A DNA stretch of 64,000 bases from Mesostigma viride. Lineage: Eukaryota > Streptophyta > Mesostigmatophyceae > Mesostigmatales > Mesostigmataceae. Under the pieces are notes generated by a model that saw only the letters and a list, made by a program, of their open reading frames with translations, made no database searches and was not told where the DNA came from. Below, piece after piece: positions 43,868-56,099 of this stretch (its first letter is position 1; each line of letters starts with the position of its first letter). A program made the position numbers and the translations under genes. Location: NCBI GenBank assembly GCA_009746045.1, contig RPFO01000164.1:1951400-2015399 (forward strand), given 5' to 3'.

Positions 43868-44482
43868 TGTACGCCTCCTAGAGGCACTATCCTAGCTCAG
43901 CCACGCGCTTTATTTAATCATGTACATGTGTGCCTATGATGTGCCACACCCCCAGATGATGCCTAGTTTTATTTAGTTATGCTGTGCCCATGCAGAGAGC
44001 TGCTCTCTGCTGAGATGCCACGCTCTAGCTTTTGTATAGCTATGATGATCTTCCCCCCCGTGCCAGGATCCCCCCCTCAGGCGGGTTGAACCTGAGACAG
44101 CATGGTGGTGCCGGTGCCCTGGTGCACCTAGAGCAAGTGTCGTTTACATTCCCACCCTTGCAGGAAGTAGCTTAGAATGTATTATAGACCATATGCCCCG
44201 GGAAGGCTTCTCAAGGGCTATGTGCTACATATACTCCCAACGGAGTTATGTTCCTAATTAATTAATAGCCCAGAGAAGGGGCATTAAAAAAAATTAAATT
44301 AAATTATAACATGCCTCCGTTGGGAGACCATGTAGCTAGCACATATTCCTTGATGGATGGGTGGGGTGGAAGGAGCCGCGTAATCGAACTAACCTAACTC
44401 TAATCTAGCTAGTCTAGCTAGAAGGGGCATATGAGCCTATAATACATTCTAAGCTACTTCCTGCAAGGGTGGGAATGTAAAC

Positions 44483-44782
44483 AACACGTGTGTAGTACTC
44501 CTACACACAGATCTCGAGTGATTTATCTATACTTACCAAATCCGAAAGGCTTGCATCACTCCCCGGAAAGGAGAACTTTTGCGGATGACTGTAGGTGTAA
44601 GTTGGCGATGCCATGGTAACCGGAGACGTCAATCCGTCCTATAGTCAGCGAAAGTCAGTTGGTGCGAGAGGTCCTCAGTTCGATTCCGGTCGGATTCATT
44701 TGCAGATCGCGTTTTTCCGCGTTTTCCGCGGCCCGGCACTGAACGCAAATGGTTTTCACCTTTGCGGAGTGCCTGATCAGAA
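44483..44782 (+). repeat. tRNA-like (SINE-like) repeat, longest copy
   Basis: This 300-bp unit carries ATAGTCAG...GTCAGTTGGTGCGAGAGG (A-box-like) followed 18 nt later by GTTCGATTCC (B box). The pairing TCCGTCC with GGTCGGA encloses this part. The unit ends with GCGTTTTTCCGCGTTTTCCG and GAGTGCCTGATCAGAA. Three copies in one window and pol III box spacing point to a tRNA-derived SINE. It has no perfect cloverleaf, so it is not called as a tRNA gene. Confidence 0.6.
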
Positions 44783-44935
44783 AACACTTGCTCTAGACCT
44801 GTGCCCCAAGGGCACCTGCATCCCCATGATCTATCAAGCTATGCCCAGCTAAGGGGGAGCCTGTCATGGGGGGGAAGATCATCATCATAGCTATACAAGA
44901 GCTACAGTAGAGCGTGGCATCTCAGCAGACATGAC

Positions 44936-45600
44936 GACACGGATCGGCATGGCGTGGGCGCACCTCCATGACCACCGCCGCTGGTGGAGCAACCCCGCCC
45001 TACCCCGGATCGTCAAGCGTGACCTCTTCAAGGTCGTCATTCTGACGATCCTGACCTACGGCGCCGAGACGTGGGCACTGACGCAGGAGCTGGAGCAACG
45101 ACTCGACGGCGCCGTCACCAAGATGCTGCGCCAGGCCCTTAACATCCCCTTTCAGTTTGGTTTGCACATTAGTAATTAGGATTTGTACGCTGATTTGCCC
45201 TATGTTTCCCACATTATTAGGCACAGGCGCCTGGGCCTAGCCGGGCACCTGGCCCGCACTGATCAGGTAGATACATCAGATAGACTAGCTGGCACCAAGC
45301 CCGCCCAGCCTAGGCGATATGTCCTAACCTGGCGTGCCCCCGGCCGCGCGCGGCAGGGCCGCCACCCGTGGACATTTCGTGATAGACTCGGCATGGACAT
45401 GTGCTACACTAGACGTGACGGGCTCACCCCCGGGCAGCCTCCTGGTTTGTCTGTAATATGGAGGCAGATGGTGCGCAAGGATAGAAGGCAAGTAGTAATG
45501 AAGGAGACCACCCCCAAGCCTGTGGGGGCTCCGCGTGTGACCAAGTATGGCATTCATAGCGATTCGGGCCGCGCCGGTGCCCACACCCCTCACTCAGTCA
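44936..45600 (+). pseudogene. LINE ORF2 C-terminal fragment (post-RT region)
   Basis: The plus strand encodes RIGMAWAHLHDHRRWW, VVILTILTYGAETWALTQEL and, after an in-frame stop near 45177, HIIRHRRLGLAGHLAR. These are the conserved blocks downstream of the reverse transcriptase in many LINEs. A minus-strand copy of the segment immediately upstream in such proteins lies at 58790-59010. Confidence 0.75.
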
Positions 45601-45860
45601 TCAAAACGCCTCCTCCTCTTGGTGGGGGTAGGTGGCTTGCCCACAGGGTCGGGCGTGTGAGCCTTGACAATCTTCTGCCATGCACCGCGTCTTGTTCTGC
45701 ATGGTGCCCAGTCCAAAGAAGGGAGAGAGAGTGGATGCGGTATTCAAACTGGGCTGGGACCAGTTGGTCATCCAGCAACATCTGGACGTAGTTCGTGACA
45801 TGTTTCCCTACCCTTTTGGGAATGCCCTTGGGGCCAGGCCAGGTCAGAATGTGTCGCCCT
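45593..45860 (-). pseudogene. TE coding tail ending in PPPKR...
   Basis: The minus strand encodes LTWPGPKGIPKRVGKHV, QFEYRIHSLSLLW and a frame-shifted Pro/Lys-rich end. The same tail lies at 55015-55260 and, diverged, at 55850-56050. It abuts the ORF2-type fragment tail-to-tail. The family is not recognised, though association with the ORF1 fragments suggests the same LINE. Confidence 0.6.
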
Positions 45861-46275
45861 GGCTGGCCACTTGAGCCGCTGGGGGCCTGCCAGACCAAGG
45901 GCGGTGTCGACCTGGCTGGTGCGAGCAAGGTGTCCTACATGCAAATGCTATCCTACGCTGTCTAATCTCGTCCGAAATACGAGGCATGCCCTGATACAAA
46001 GACTCTGATGACGGGCGCTTGGAAAACCCTACGTTCAGGACCTGTCAGAACATGTAAACTGTGCAGTCTAGCCTAGATGCCAGTGTGGGTGTGAGTGTCC
46101 AGGCCTCGGCGCCATACGTGAGCACCGTGAGGCACTATACTTTTCGTCCGAGGGTGGTAAAAATGATCCGAGGCGTAAATTACGAGGTGGTAATTTACTC
46201 CGCTTTTACTCTTACGGTTTACATACGAGGTCGGATCTTTCTCGTAAGTTACGAATTAGATCCGAGGTAAGATCC

Positions 46276-46450
46276 GACGTCGTAAACTACGAGGTAGTAA
46301 TTTACGAGGTAGTAATTTACGAGGTAGTAATTTACGAGGTAGTAATGTACGAGGTAGTAAGGTACGAGGTAGTAATGTACGAGGTAGTAATTTACGAGGT
46401 AGTAAGGTACGAGGTAGTAATTTGCGACGTAGTAATCTACGAGTTGGTAA
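46276..46450. repeat. 16-bp minisatellite (TACGAGGTAGTAATTT)
   Basis: About eleven copies with small variations run from about 46276. A related, more decayed stretch is at 58650-58745 in the opposite orientation. Both abut the same 40-bp block beginning CACTATACTTTTCGTCC (46136 plus; ending 58781 minus). Confidence 0.9.
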
Positions 46451-46469
46451 TTTACGATCCCGGTACTCG

Positions 46470-47180
46470 GTCCCGTAGGTTACGACGTCGTATGCTTCTC
46501 GCGTACACTACCGGTACTACAATCATGTCGCTATGTCGTTCTGAATTGCAGTACGCATGTCACTTATCAGAATTTCACTTTGATTTCACTTATCATTTCG
46601 GTCAACCTAACCTCTAACACCCATTTACCCGGGGGAAAAAAAATGAATGGCATTTGCAGCAAGGCTCATGCAAGACGAGTTCCTATTTCATAAAAAATTT
46701 CATTATTAAATGCAGGATTACATGTCATGCACAAAAATCCAACGCCTTCACAGAAAATAGCATATCAAGTCTTCTGACGACAATATCAAGTCAATATCAA
46801 ATTCGTGGCTTCTCTTCGTGGCTTGAAATACTGTTTCCATGCGGTGCGCAGGACAGCTCCGGGGATGTCGGCACCGCACAGAAGCTCCATCCGGGAGCAA
46901 GTGCGCCGGGGGAAGATGTTGTACATCCAGAGCTCGATATGTGCGGGAAGCCGTCGTGTTGGAAACCGAGGTGTCTGCACATAATTCCGCGCGCAGGCAG
47001 CTTGTGCCTTTACGGGGGAAGACCTGCGACACAAAAACCGTGTCCGGACAATGCAATACGGAGAAATGGCAACGGCAGATGGAGTCGGCTAAGGCCGCTT
47101 GTAAGGAAAGTGATTTTTAATGCACGAATAAATGTATAATGCATGCTACATCGCCATCGCTTGGGCGGTGAAAAGACAAG
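46470..47180. other. Unassigned stretch with one doubtful coding fragment
   Basis: On the minus strand about 46790-46990 can encode ELWMYNIFPRRTCSRMELL and RTAWKQYFKPRREATN, which look protein-like, but no splice-consistent model or family was found. It may be a pseudogene exon. Confidence 0.3.
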
Positions 47181-47184
47181 GACC

Positions 47185-47410
47185 AACCACATGCCCCCAC
47201 CTACCCTTCGTGCATCCCGCCCTTGACGAGGCACAACCATGTGCCCCCACCTACCCTTTGTGCGTCCCTCCCTTGACAAGAAACAAGCACGTGCACCTAT
47301 CTAACCTTTGTGCATCCCTTCCTTGGCAAGGAACAAGCACACCCACCCACCTACTCCACATGCATCCCTCCCTTGACAAGGAACAAGCACGATCACCCAG
47401 CTACCCACTA
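47185..47410. repeat. ~58-bp tandem repeat
   Basis: Units contain CCCTTGACAAGGAACAAGCAC and CACCTACCCTTTGTGCATCC, with about four imperfect copies. A looser CCTTGCCCTTGTCC-type minisatellite follows at about 47640-47960. The remaining sequence to 48620 holds no gene I can support. Confidence 0.8.
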
Positions 47411-48765
47411 GCACGGCAGCAAGGCAGACCTACAATGGCAAGTGATGTTTATCGGTAGAAACTGTTAGACAACTAGCAAACGAGCCAGCCGGTGAAGAGC
47501 AAGGCACGCATGCAAGGAATTTGTCGTTGCCTATGACTACGCTTGTGTTTGTCACTGCAGTTGAAATCTGCATTTGCATCAGCAGGCCCGATCGAACCCC
47601 ATGTCGCCACCCGCATTTCCACTTATACTTCACGGCCCCTTATTCTTCTCTTGTGCCTGCCTTTGCCCTAACTGTTACCCTAGCATCTGCCCTTGCCCCT
47701 ATCCTTTGATCCCCAGTGTTTGCCGTTGCCCTCATCCTTTCCCTAGTGCCTGCCCTTGTCTTCATCTTTTCCCTTGTGCCTGCCCTTGCCCTTGTCCGTT
47801 CCCTCGTGCTTGACTTGTCCTAATCTCTTTCCCTTGCGCCTGCCCTTGCCCTTATCCGCTTCCCTTGTGCCTGCCCCTGCCCTTGCCCTTGTCATTTCCC
47901 TTGAGCCTGCCCTTTTGGCAAGCACAAGTGCCTTTGTCCTTTCCTTGGCCTTGTGCTTGCTCTTCCAGTTTCCCTTTCCTTTGCTCGTGCGGTTGCCTTT
48001 GCTCTTACCCGGGTGCTTGCCCTTGCCGTTTGCAAGCTGCATTATTGTCTTAGCAAGCTAGCAAGTGCAAACTGGCACTGAGCCAGAAATGCAAGCAAAG
48101 CAGCCAGTGTAAATAAGGATGGACGGGAACAGTAGAAAGCTAGGGGTGGCAACGGTGCTAGAGCTCATGGCAACAAGGTGGTCCCATTCTTGCTGCATTG
48201 GGTGCGTTGCGTGGGTGGGATATTGCGAGAGGGGGACATTCTTGCCTTGGTTGTGTTTTCACATGCACCCGGTGCTTGAATTTATGCGTGCAAGGGTGGC
48301 TGGTATCCCAACCAACAGCCTAAGAGGAAAAAGAGTGCTTAGAAAGCAAGAATGACTTAATGTTGGTAATAGCAGTGGCGGCGGCAGCAAAAACTGTTGT
48401 TATAGATGCAAGCTACAACACTGCGGATGGTTTCTCACACTAATGTGGATAATGATAATGCATGCCACTTAACGGGACCATATAAACCACAACAAGAATA
48501 AATCGTGAGAGCAAAAGAAAGGGGAGTACAAAATGGCCGGCTTACCTAGCTACAGCAAAAAAATTGCATGAAAAACAAGATAACTCACCTTTGTCGCAGC
48601 AGTGACCATATCAGACAGCTCACAAAAACTTGTTGATCCTTGAAACTTCCTGCTTGAAGGCAGCCACCAACGGTCTGGAGTTTTCACCCCAGTCCTTCTC
48701 AACAGCCAAGGAAAAGGGAAAGAGAGAGGAGGGGTGGGGGAGGGACAAGAGAGCGGGTGGTGGGA

Positions 48766-48869
<104 letters not shown>

Positions 48870-49869
48870 GAGAAGTGCGGGTGGGGGTGGGAGAGGTGGG
48901 ATGGAAGATTCACTACGTTAGCAGGCGACTAAACTGCTACAATGACACAAAACCACGGAGCTAGGCCCTTCACTCCATCAGATCAGAGTGAAAACCAATG
49001 TTGAAACTGGGACAAATGCCATTAGAATGTTACTATGACCGTGGCTAGTAAACGTGAATTGACACCCAGGTTGTGACTTCAACGATTGGAGGCAACCTTG
49101 CCAAGTCTCCCAAATGCAGTCGGCTAGACAAGCTTCACAAAAAACGCAGCAAACATGTTAACGTTGCTAATATTCCAACGACGCGCATCCGCAGTCCGGC
49201 TGCCAATGAAGTCTTCTTGGTCGCCAGCTGTGCACAGAGGAGTAACCGGTAGAGACGCCAATTTGCGAACAACTCATTACAATTACAAAGCGCAGGAAGC
49301 AGATGGCTATGCATCAACAATTACTTCCGCTCGCCCTCGTATTTAGCCAGGTCTATCTGCCCAAACTGGGTAAATGTTTTGCGATCGGTGAAATTGGCCC
49401 TCTAGTGACTTACTTTCCCAGAAAGTGTCCATTCACACGACAACCGACTCACGCTCACACGTCGTGAGGAGTTGCCGATAGGATAAAGAAGCCGAACGAT
49501 GAATTGCTGTACATAAATGCCACGCTAACGGCGTCGTGAACTGACTTCTTGCAATCACGATTAAAGTGCCCGGCCCAACAACAAATTGGCGACACACGAC
49601 CCCGCAACTGGAAAAGAATTCTGGCCACATTGATATACATCGGTTTGATAAAGTAAAACCTCGCATTCGGTTCTGGCTAGCCTCAAACGCATGCGCCTTG
49701 AAACCTTTATCCTCCTGGCGGCCACAGTTTCTCGGTTCTCTGTTCCGTTGGTCGTGCCGCTAGCGTGCCAGCCGCTCCAGTCCCTAAAATTCAAATTCGT
49801 GTTGTTCGAGAAAACGTTGTCGGGTCGGCGACGGCACGATGCCGGGCCGGGCTGCATGGGCCATGGAGG

Positions 49870-50335
49870 GTGGTGGTACACAAATACCGTACAAGTGATA
49901 CACAAATACGCTACAAGTGATACACAAATACCGCCAGTATAACAGCGGGTCGCTGCGTACCTGCCGTGGGAAGGAGGACAAGTGATACACAAATACGCTA
50001 CAAGTGATACACAAATACCGTACAAGTGATACACAATTGCAGGCAGGACAACAGCGGGTCGCTGCGTACCTGCCGTGGGAAGGAGGACAAGTGATACACA
50101 AATACGCTACAAGTGATACACAAATACCGTACAAGTGATACACAATTGCAGCCAGGACAACAGCGGGTCGCTGCGTACCTGCCGTGGGAAGGAGGACAAG
50201 TGATACACAAATACGCTACAAGTGATACACAAATACCGTACAAGTGATACACAATTGCAGCCAGGACATGCAACAGCGGGTCGCTGCGTACCTGCCGCGG
50301 GAAGGAGGGGGGTGGTACACAAATATCCGACCTAT
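49870..50335. repeat. ~109-bp tandem repeat with nested 20-bp units
   Basis: GTCGCTGCGTACCTGCC recurs at about 49950, 50060, 50169 and 50281. Between copies, GTGATACACAAATAC-type units repeat two or three times. The spacing is 109, 109 and 113 bp, and the last copy has a 4-bp insertion. Confidence 0.92.
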
Positions 50336-51030
50336 ATATTAGCAATAGCCGCCGCCTATCAAACAGGTCCTATTCATCACGAGCGTCAACGCCCCGTCAT
50401 CGCCCCGTCATCGCCCGGCCGAGGGCCTTAACCTGTTAACTCTTTATTCGGAGTGATAGTCAACGACCTATACTACCAATAGCTGCCGCATATCAAACAT
50501 GGGCTTATCATCACGCCCGTCGAGGGCGATGACGGTGACGACCGTCACCGTCATCGCCCTCGACGGGCCAACATCTAAACTCTTCTCTTAATCAACAATC
50601 TATATTACCAATAGCCGCCGCCTATCAAACAGATCCTATTCATCACGCGCGTCAACGCCCCGTCATCGCCCCGTCATCGCCCCGTGATCGCCATGCCGAG
50701 CCAGCCGAGGGCCAACCTCTTTACATTTGTATTCGGAGTAGTAGTCAACGACCTATATTACCAATAGCCGCCGCATATCAAAAAGGTCGTATTCATGACG
50801 CCCGTCGAGGGCGATGACGGTGACGCCGTCACCGTCATCGCCCACGGGCCAACATCTAAACTCTTCTCTTAATCAACAATCTATATTACCAATAGCCGCC
50901 GCCTGTCAAACAGATCCTATTCATCACGCGCGTCAACGCCCCGTCATCGCCCCGTCATCGCCCCGTCATCGCTCCGTGATCGCCATGCCGACTGCCGAGG
51001 GCCAACCTCTTAACTCTTTATTCGGAGTAA
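50336..51030. repeat. Alternating dimer satellite with a perfect palindrome
   Basis: ACCAATAGCCGCCGCATATC-type monomer starts occur at about 50336, 50471, 50606, 50756 and 50886. Odd monomers carry repeated GCCCCGTCATC units. Even monomers carry a palindrome instead. In the second monomer, 25-bp arms at 50516-50540 and 50543-50567 are separated by AC. In the fourth monomer the palindrome has decayed (arms about 20 bp with deletions). Confidence 0.88.
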
Positions 51031-51069
51031 TAGTTAACTGCCGGCATTGCCATACAAGAAGAAGCTCTC

Positions 51070-52240
51070 GATCCTAGGTATAGACTACCTCGGGTATCAT
51101 CATCGTAATTGCTAGCATCGAGATCATTCATACCTACCGACGATGGCCAGCTGCAAAAGAAAAATGTCGACCAACAGACAGGACCTATCGCCGGGAACCC
51201 TCAAGGCAATAAGGGCGAGACAGGCTTTCACCGTTAAGTAAAGTTGTCCACATCGTGCTAAGGAATTTGTGCTAATCTATGAGTACCTATATGGACACTT
51301 TGTCGCATTTTTTACATGGCAAATAAGCGATGTATGTGTCATGTAGGCTGCCATTGGTGCATGCATGCATGGGCCAGCAATGATGGTCAGAGGTACATTG
51401 TGCCTATGAGATAATCATCGATTTGTTGATCAGCAAGTGATTCATTACGTGAGACAACAATATGTTTGGGGGCTAAGCTTCTTACATTGGTCACATGGCC
51501 CGCCATAATTGTTTTCTTATGTGTTTAAGGTTAGGACTCTGTTCATGACTGAACGTCATGAACGCGCTCTATTCATGACATTGATTAATTGATTTTAATT
51601 AGTCTCATGTCCATGTTGGGGGACCGGGATCTCTGAATTCCCCAAAGAAGATATAGTGGAAGTCACCCCAAGACGTCAATATCCGTCAAGACGTCAATAA
51701 CAACATGTATGTCCATGTATGTCCACAGCTCAGCTAGTAGTCTAAAATATGGGCCTCGAGCTAATCTTGCACGCAAGCAATGCCTATCATCAAGGATTAA
51801 TTAATGCCTATCAACAAGGAGACAATCATGCTTGTTAAATTTCCTAGGACCCACAACTGGGGGGTCGTAGTCTTTGACAATGTCCGCCTGGGCAACGCTA
51901 CTAATCCTACACATCCGAGGTCCCATGTCTGAATAAGAGGGGTTGAGCGGATGACGCCAACAGTGTCTGTGCTCTGCATGTCAGCTAAAATCATATCGCG
52001 GAGACAAACATATGGCGGTATGTCCAATGTTGGCCACTGCGTCGCCTAACAGGTTCTTACATGGTCGGCAAGGGCCTGACCATGTAAGAAGATATCTCCC
52101 TGGCTGGCCAGTCCACAAGGAACCAGCACAGACCTCATCTGAATCAACCTGATTAATTAACTAACTACTTAATTCATTTATTAAACTCATGCCCCCATTA
52201 GGGAGTCAAGGAGCATTAGCTAACCCCGATTCATTAATTA
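51070..52240. other. Unassigned intergenic DNA
   Basis: No gene, RNA or clear transposon is supported. Several TTAATTAATTAA runs and short dispersed repeats are present. Confidence 0.4.
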
Positions 52241-52242
52241 AT

Positions 52243-52935
52243 TAATTAATTAAACACGTGCTCCTGTTGGGGAGTCACGGAGCACCGAAGTGCTTTTAAT
52301 CCCTGTGTGTGCACAACAGGAGAAAGGGCAGAGACCCCCAGTCTCCTTCATGCCTAAGGCATGCCACAGCTGCATTCGGGAACGCTAGCTAAACGGACAC
52401 GCTAACGATCCGGCAATCTGTGGGTGCAATAAGACTCATGTGAGCATGGCATAACACTAGGAGCGTGGGCAAGTAATCTCATCATAGCCAGGACGTAGCA
52501 TGGCTGTACTAGGACTATACCCCGATGGATGGATGGATGGATGGATGGATGGATGGATGGATGGATGGATGGATGGATGGATGGATGGATGGATGGATGG
52601 ATGGATGGATGGATGGATGGATGGATGGATGGATGGATGGATGGATGGATGGATGGATGGATGGATGGATGGATGGATGGATGGATGGATGGATTAATTA
52701 ATTAATTAAACTCGTGCTCCCGTTGGGGAGTCACGGAGCACCGAAGTGCTTTTAATCCCTGTGTGTGCACTACAGGAGAAAGGGCAGAGACCCCCAGTCT
52801 CCTTCATGCCAAAGGCATGCCACAGCTGCAATCGGGCGCGGCTAGCTAAAAGGACAGGCTAACGATCCGGCAAACTGTGGGTGCAATAAGACCCATGTGA
52901 GCATATCATAGCAAGGAGCGTGGGCAAGTAATCTG
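52243..52935. repeat. Direct ~235-bp duplication flanking a (GGAT)n array
   Basis: The block from AATTAAACACGTGCTCCTG (about 52248) to GAGCGTGGGCAAGTAATCT (about 52480) is repeated at about 52699-52935 with scattered differences. Between the two lies a pure (GGAT)n tract, 52524-52693, about 42 units. The GGAT reading frames (WMDG repeats) are an artefact of the 4-bp period. Confidence 0.92.
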
Positions 52936-52967
52936 AACATAGTAATCTGAACAAGTCTCGCGTGCAG

Positions 52968-53252
52968 ACACGTGTGTAGTACTCCTACACACAGATCTCG
53001 AGTGATTTATCTAGTACCAAATCCGAAAGGCTTGCATCACTCCCCGGACAGGAGAACTTTTGCGGATGACTGTAGGTGTAAGTTGGCGATGCCATGGTAA
53101 CCGGAGACGTCCGTCCTATAGTCAGCAAAATTGGTGCGAGAGGTCCCCAGTTCGATTCCGGTCGGATTCATTTGCAGATCGCGTTTTCCGCGTTTTCCGC
53201 GGCCCGGCACTGAACGCAAAGGTTTTCACCTTTGCGGAGTGTCTGATCAGAA
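52968..53252 (+). repeat. tRNA-like (SINE-like) repeat, second copy
   Basis: It matches 44483-44782 over its whole length, including GTTCGATTCC (about 53150) and the terminal CTGATCAGAA. The A-box region is shorter here (GCAAAATTGGTGCGAG). Confidence 0.6.
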
Positions 53253-53416
53253 TAGCCAGGGCGTAGCATGGCTGTACTAGGACTAGGCTATGGCTGGTTG
53301 TGTACCGTGCGTTGGCGGCACGTGACTAGGTGTGTTGGCACAGCTAGGCAACATTCTAGGCATGGCTGCCTTAGCGGCAGTGACGCCAATGGTTACAAGC
53401 TAGGGCTATTGCTATT

Positions 53417-54186
53417 CTAGCCCGCTGGGGGCGTCCACATCTTGTGGTTGATCATCAGGTCCCCGCCCCTCCAGTACACCTTGGGCTTCTGGGGGTCCTG
53501 CTTATGGCGGAGGTATTCCGGCCACAGGTCGCGTCGCTGCTGTTGCTGAGCGGGGGTGAGGTCGTCATCCAGCGTCCAGGTGAGGTCGTGCAACCGCTTG
53601 CGACGAGAGAGGAACCGCTGCTTATCCTCAGGGGAGGAGAAGGTGAGTAGGACTGGTGGGGGAGCCGCCTTGTCCCGTGAGTGGGGAAGGCGGTGGCACC
53701 CACGCAGTTCTACCTCACCTACCAGGCCCATGAGGGTAAGAAGCTGGTTCTTGAGCTCGTCAGCAAGAGAGGTTGACGTCTCACCTGGCTTCTGGGGGAA
53801 GCGACGTAGCACCACTCGGCACTCGCGGCGAGCGCGATCGGTGACCTCCCGTTGCTGGGCCTGGCGGTGGTCCTCCAGCTCCTGGAGCTTTGTGGCGATG
53901 GCGTCGGTGGTGGAGGCGGTCGCTGACCGCAGCAGGTCCGCGTAGGAGAGCGGCGGGAGGTCGCCAGCATCCTGCCGGGGTGGCTGGGATGCAATGGTGG
54001 CCGTCTGCTCCGCTATCTTGGGGACCTGTGTGGCCAGGGCCTCGGTGTGGGCGGTGATGGCCTCAAGCTTCTTCAGGAGCACGCCACACTTGCCCTCCAC
54101 CTGGTTAAGGCGAGAGACAAGTGCCGCATGCGTTTCCGAAGCTTGTGCCGCGGTGTGCAGCGTCGTGAACTGGGGCTGGAGCTTGT
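53417..54186 (-). pseudogene. LINE ORF1, best-preserved copy, N-terminus replaced by (GGAT)n
   Basis: The minus strand is open from the array edge to 53417. It shows an N-terminal coiled-coil region ([20 protein letters not shown]), a central segment with [20 protein letters not shown] and [12 protein letters not shown], then [38 protein letters not shown] and [10 protein letters not shown]. This is the layout of L1-type ORF1 RNA-binding chaperones. The copy differs clearly from those at 13 and 61 kb, so it is a second subfamily. The true start is lost where the microsatellite begins. Confidence 0.72.
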
Positions 54187-54871
54187 GGATGGATGGATGG
54201 ATGGATGGATGGATGGATGGATGGATGGATGGATGGATGGATGGATGGATGGATGGATGGATGGATGGATGGATGGATGGATGGATGGATGGATGGATGG
54301 ATGGATGGATGGATGGATGGATGGATGGATGGATGGATGGATGGATGGATGGATGGATGGATGGATGGATGGATGGATGGATGGATGGATGGATGGATGG
54401 ATGGATGGATGGATGGATGGATGGATGGATGGATGGATGGATGGATGGATGGATGGATGGATGGATGGATGGATGGATGGATGGATGGATGGATGGATGG
54501 ATGGATGGATGGATGGATGGATGGATGGATGGATGGATGGATGGATGGATGGATGGATGGATGGATGGATGGATGGATGGTCCATGGATGGATGGATGGA
54601 TGGATGGATGGATGGATGGATGGATGGATGGATGGATGGATGGATGGATGGATGGATGGATGGATGGATGGATGGATGGATGGATGGATGGATGGATGGA
54701 TGGATGGATGGATGGATGGATGGATGGATGGATGGATGGATGGATGGATGGATGGATGGATGGATGGATGGATGGATGGATGGATGGATGGATGGATGGA
54801 TGGATGGATGGATGGATGGATGGATGGATGGATGGATGGATGGATGGATGGATGGATGGATGGATGGATGG
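54187..54871. repeat. (GGAT)n array, 685 bp
   Basis: About 170 GGAT units with a single interruption (GGTCCATGG near 54580). It joins the 5' end of the LINE ORF1 fragment to the 3' end of another TE copy at 54872. Confidence 0.98.
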
Positions 54872-55265
54872 CTTGTCTTACATTAAAAAAAAATTAAATT
54901 AAATTATAACATGCCTCCGTGGGGAGGTCATGTAGCACATATTTCATGATGGATGGGGTGGAGGAAGCCGCGTGATCGAACTATCCTAACTCTATCTAGA
55001 AAAGCCTAACTACACTACTCATCAAAACGCCTCCTCCGCTTGGGGGGAGGTGGCTTGCCCACAGGGTCGGGCGTGTGTGCCTTGACAATCTTCTTCCACC
55101 GCTCCTTGTCCTGCATGGCAGTCCAAAGACGGGAGAGAGAGTGGATGCGGTACTCAAACTGGGCTGGGACCACTAGGTCGTCCAGCAACATCTGGGTATA
55201 GGTCATGGCATGTTTCCCTACCTTTTTAGGAATGTTCTTGGGGCCAGGCCAGGTCAAAATGTGCC
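54872..55265 (-). pseudogene. TE 3' end: coding tail plus 3' UTR
   Basis: The minus strand encodes MTWPGPKNIPKKVGKHAM, QFEYRIHSLSRLWTAMQDKE and VGKPPPPKRRRRFDE, then a stop at 55015 and a UTR with CCGAGGC...ATGTTATAATTTAATTT ending in a T-rich run. Parallel copies are at 44290-44400 (UTR), 45593-45860 (coding tail) and 55728-56050. Confidence 0.65.
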
Positions 55266-55727
55266 GCCGCGGTTGGCCGAGCCGCTGGGGACCGGCCAGA
55301 CCAAGGGCGGTGTCGACCTGGCTGGTGCGAGCAAGATGTCCTACAAATGCTATCCTACGCTGTCTAATCTTTCATGATGTTGTCTTACATGATGCAGTGG
55401 AACTTTGGTGCTGGAGGGTTAATTGTGGCCCGGTCTGGTTTAGCTTCAGTGCTCTCATGGCGGCCTTCATTTGTAATTATTTGAATGCATGCCCATTGGG
55501 CCATGCATAGTGTATATTTTTTACGCATGCACGCCCATTATGTATCGCTGGGTCCATCCCATCAATGCTTGTTTATTGCCAGGTCTGGTGTAAGTAAGTT
55601 AGTACTTGCGTGTCATGCGCATGGGCATGTTTAGAGTACTATGCTAATCTCTTTAGAAACATAATTACACGGAAGTTACAAATCTCATCTGCATCATGCC
55701 CCAAGACACTACATTAAAGAATCAAAT

Positions 55728-56050
55728 AAAATTATAACATGCCTCCGTTGGGAGATCATGCAGCACATGCATATTCCTTGCTGAATGGGTAGAGGTGGGT
55801 CAAGCCGCAACATCGAAATAAGCTAACTCTAAGCTATCTAGTCTACAAAATCCTCACTACACTTCTCCCCAAAGCGCCCCTTCCGCTTTGGGGGAGGGGG
55901 CTTACCCACATGGGCTGGCGTGTGAGCCGGGACATTGGTCTTCCACCTCTTCTTGTTCTGCATAGGAACAGAGAGCGAAGAAATGCGGTGTGGGGACCCC
56001 TTCTCGTGGTAATGCGTTACATGTACTCCCCACCGGGCTTTGCTCTTCAT
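55728..56050 (-). pseudogene. Diverged TE 3' end
   Basis: It has the same layout as 54872-55265 with more changes. The coding tail ends VGKPPPPKRKGRFGE and the UTR carries the shared ATGCCTCCGTTGGGAG element. The sequence at 55600-55690 before it matches the 3' part of the 32050/63900 element. Confidence 0.6.
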
Positions 56051-56099
56051 GGGTTCATAAAGACAACAATTATTCAGTAAGAATTTAATAAATTAGGAA

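Noticed and set aside
44483-44782. Functional tRNA gene
   Set aside because: A B box and partial stem are present, but no complete cloverleaf or anticodon arm can be drawn, and three similar copies argue for a SINE.
46654-47139. Overlapping frames of up to 161 codons on both strands
   Set aside because: No family resemblance, splice model or repeat support, so kept only as a low-confidence note.
54047-54902. Long open frames encoding WMDG or PSIH repeats in the (GGAT)n arrays
   Set aside because: A 4-bp repeat read in triplets gives a 12-nt cycle open in all frames. There is no other coding evidence.
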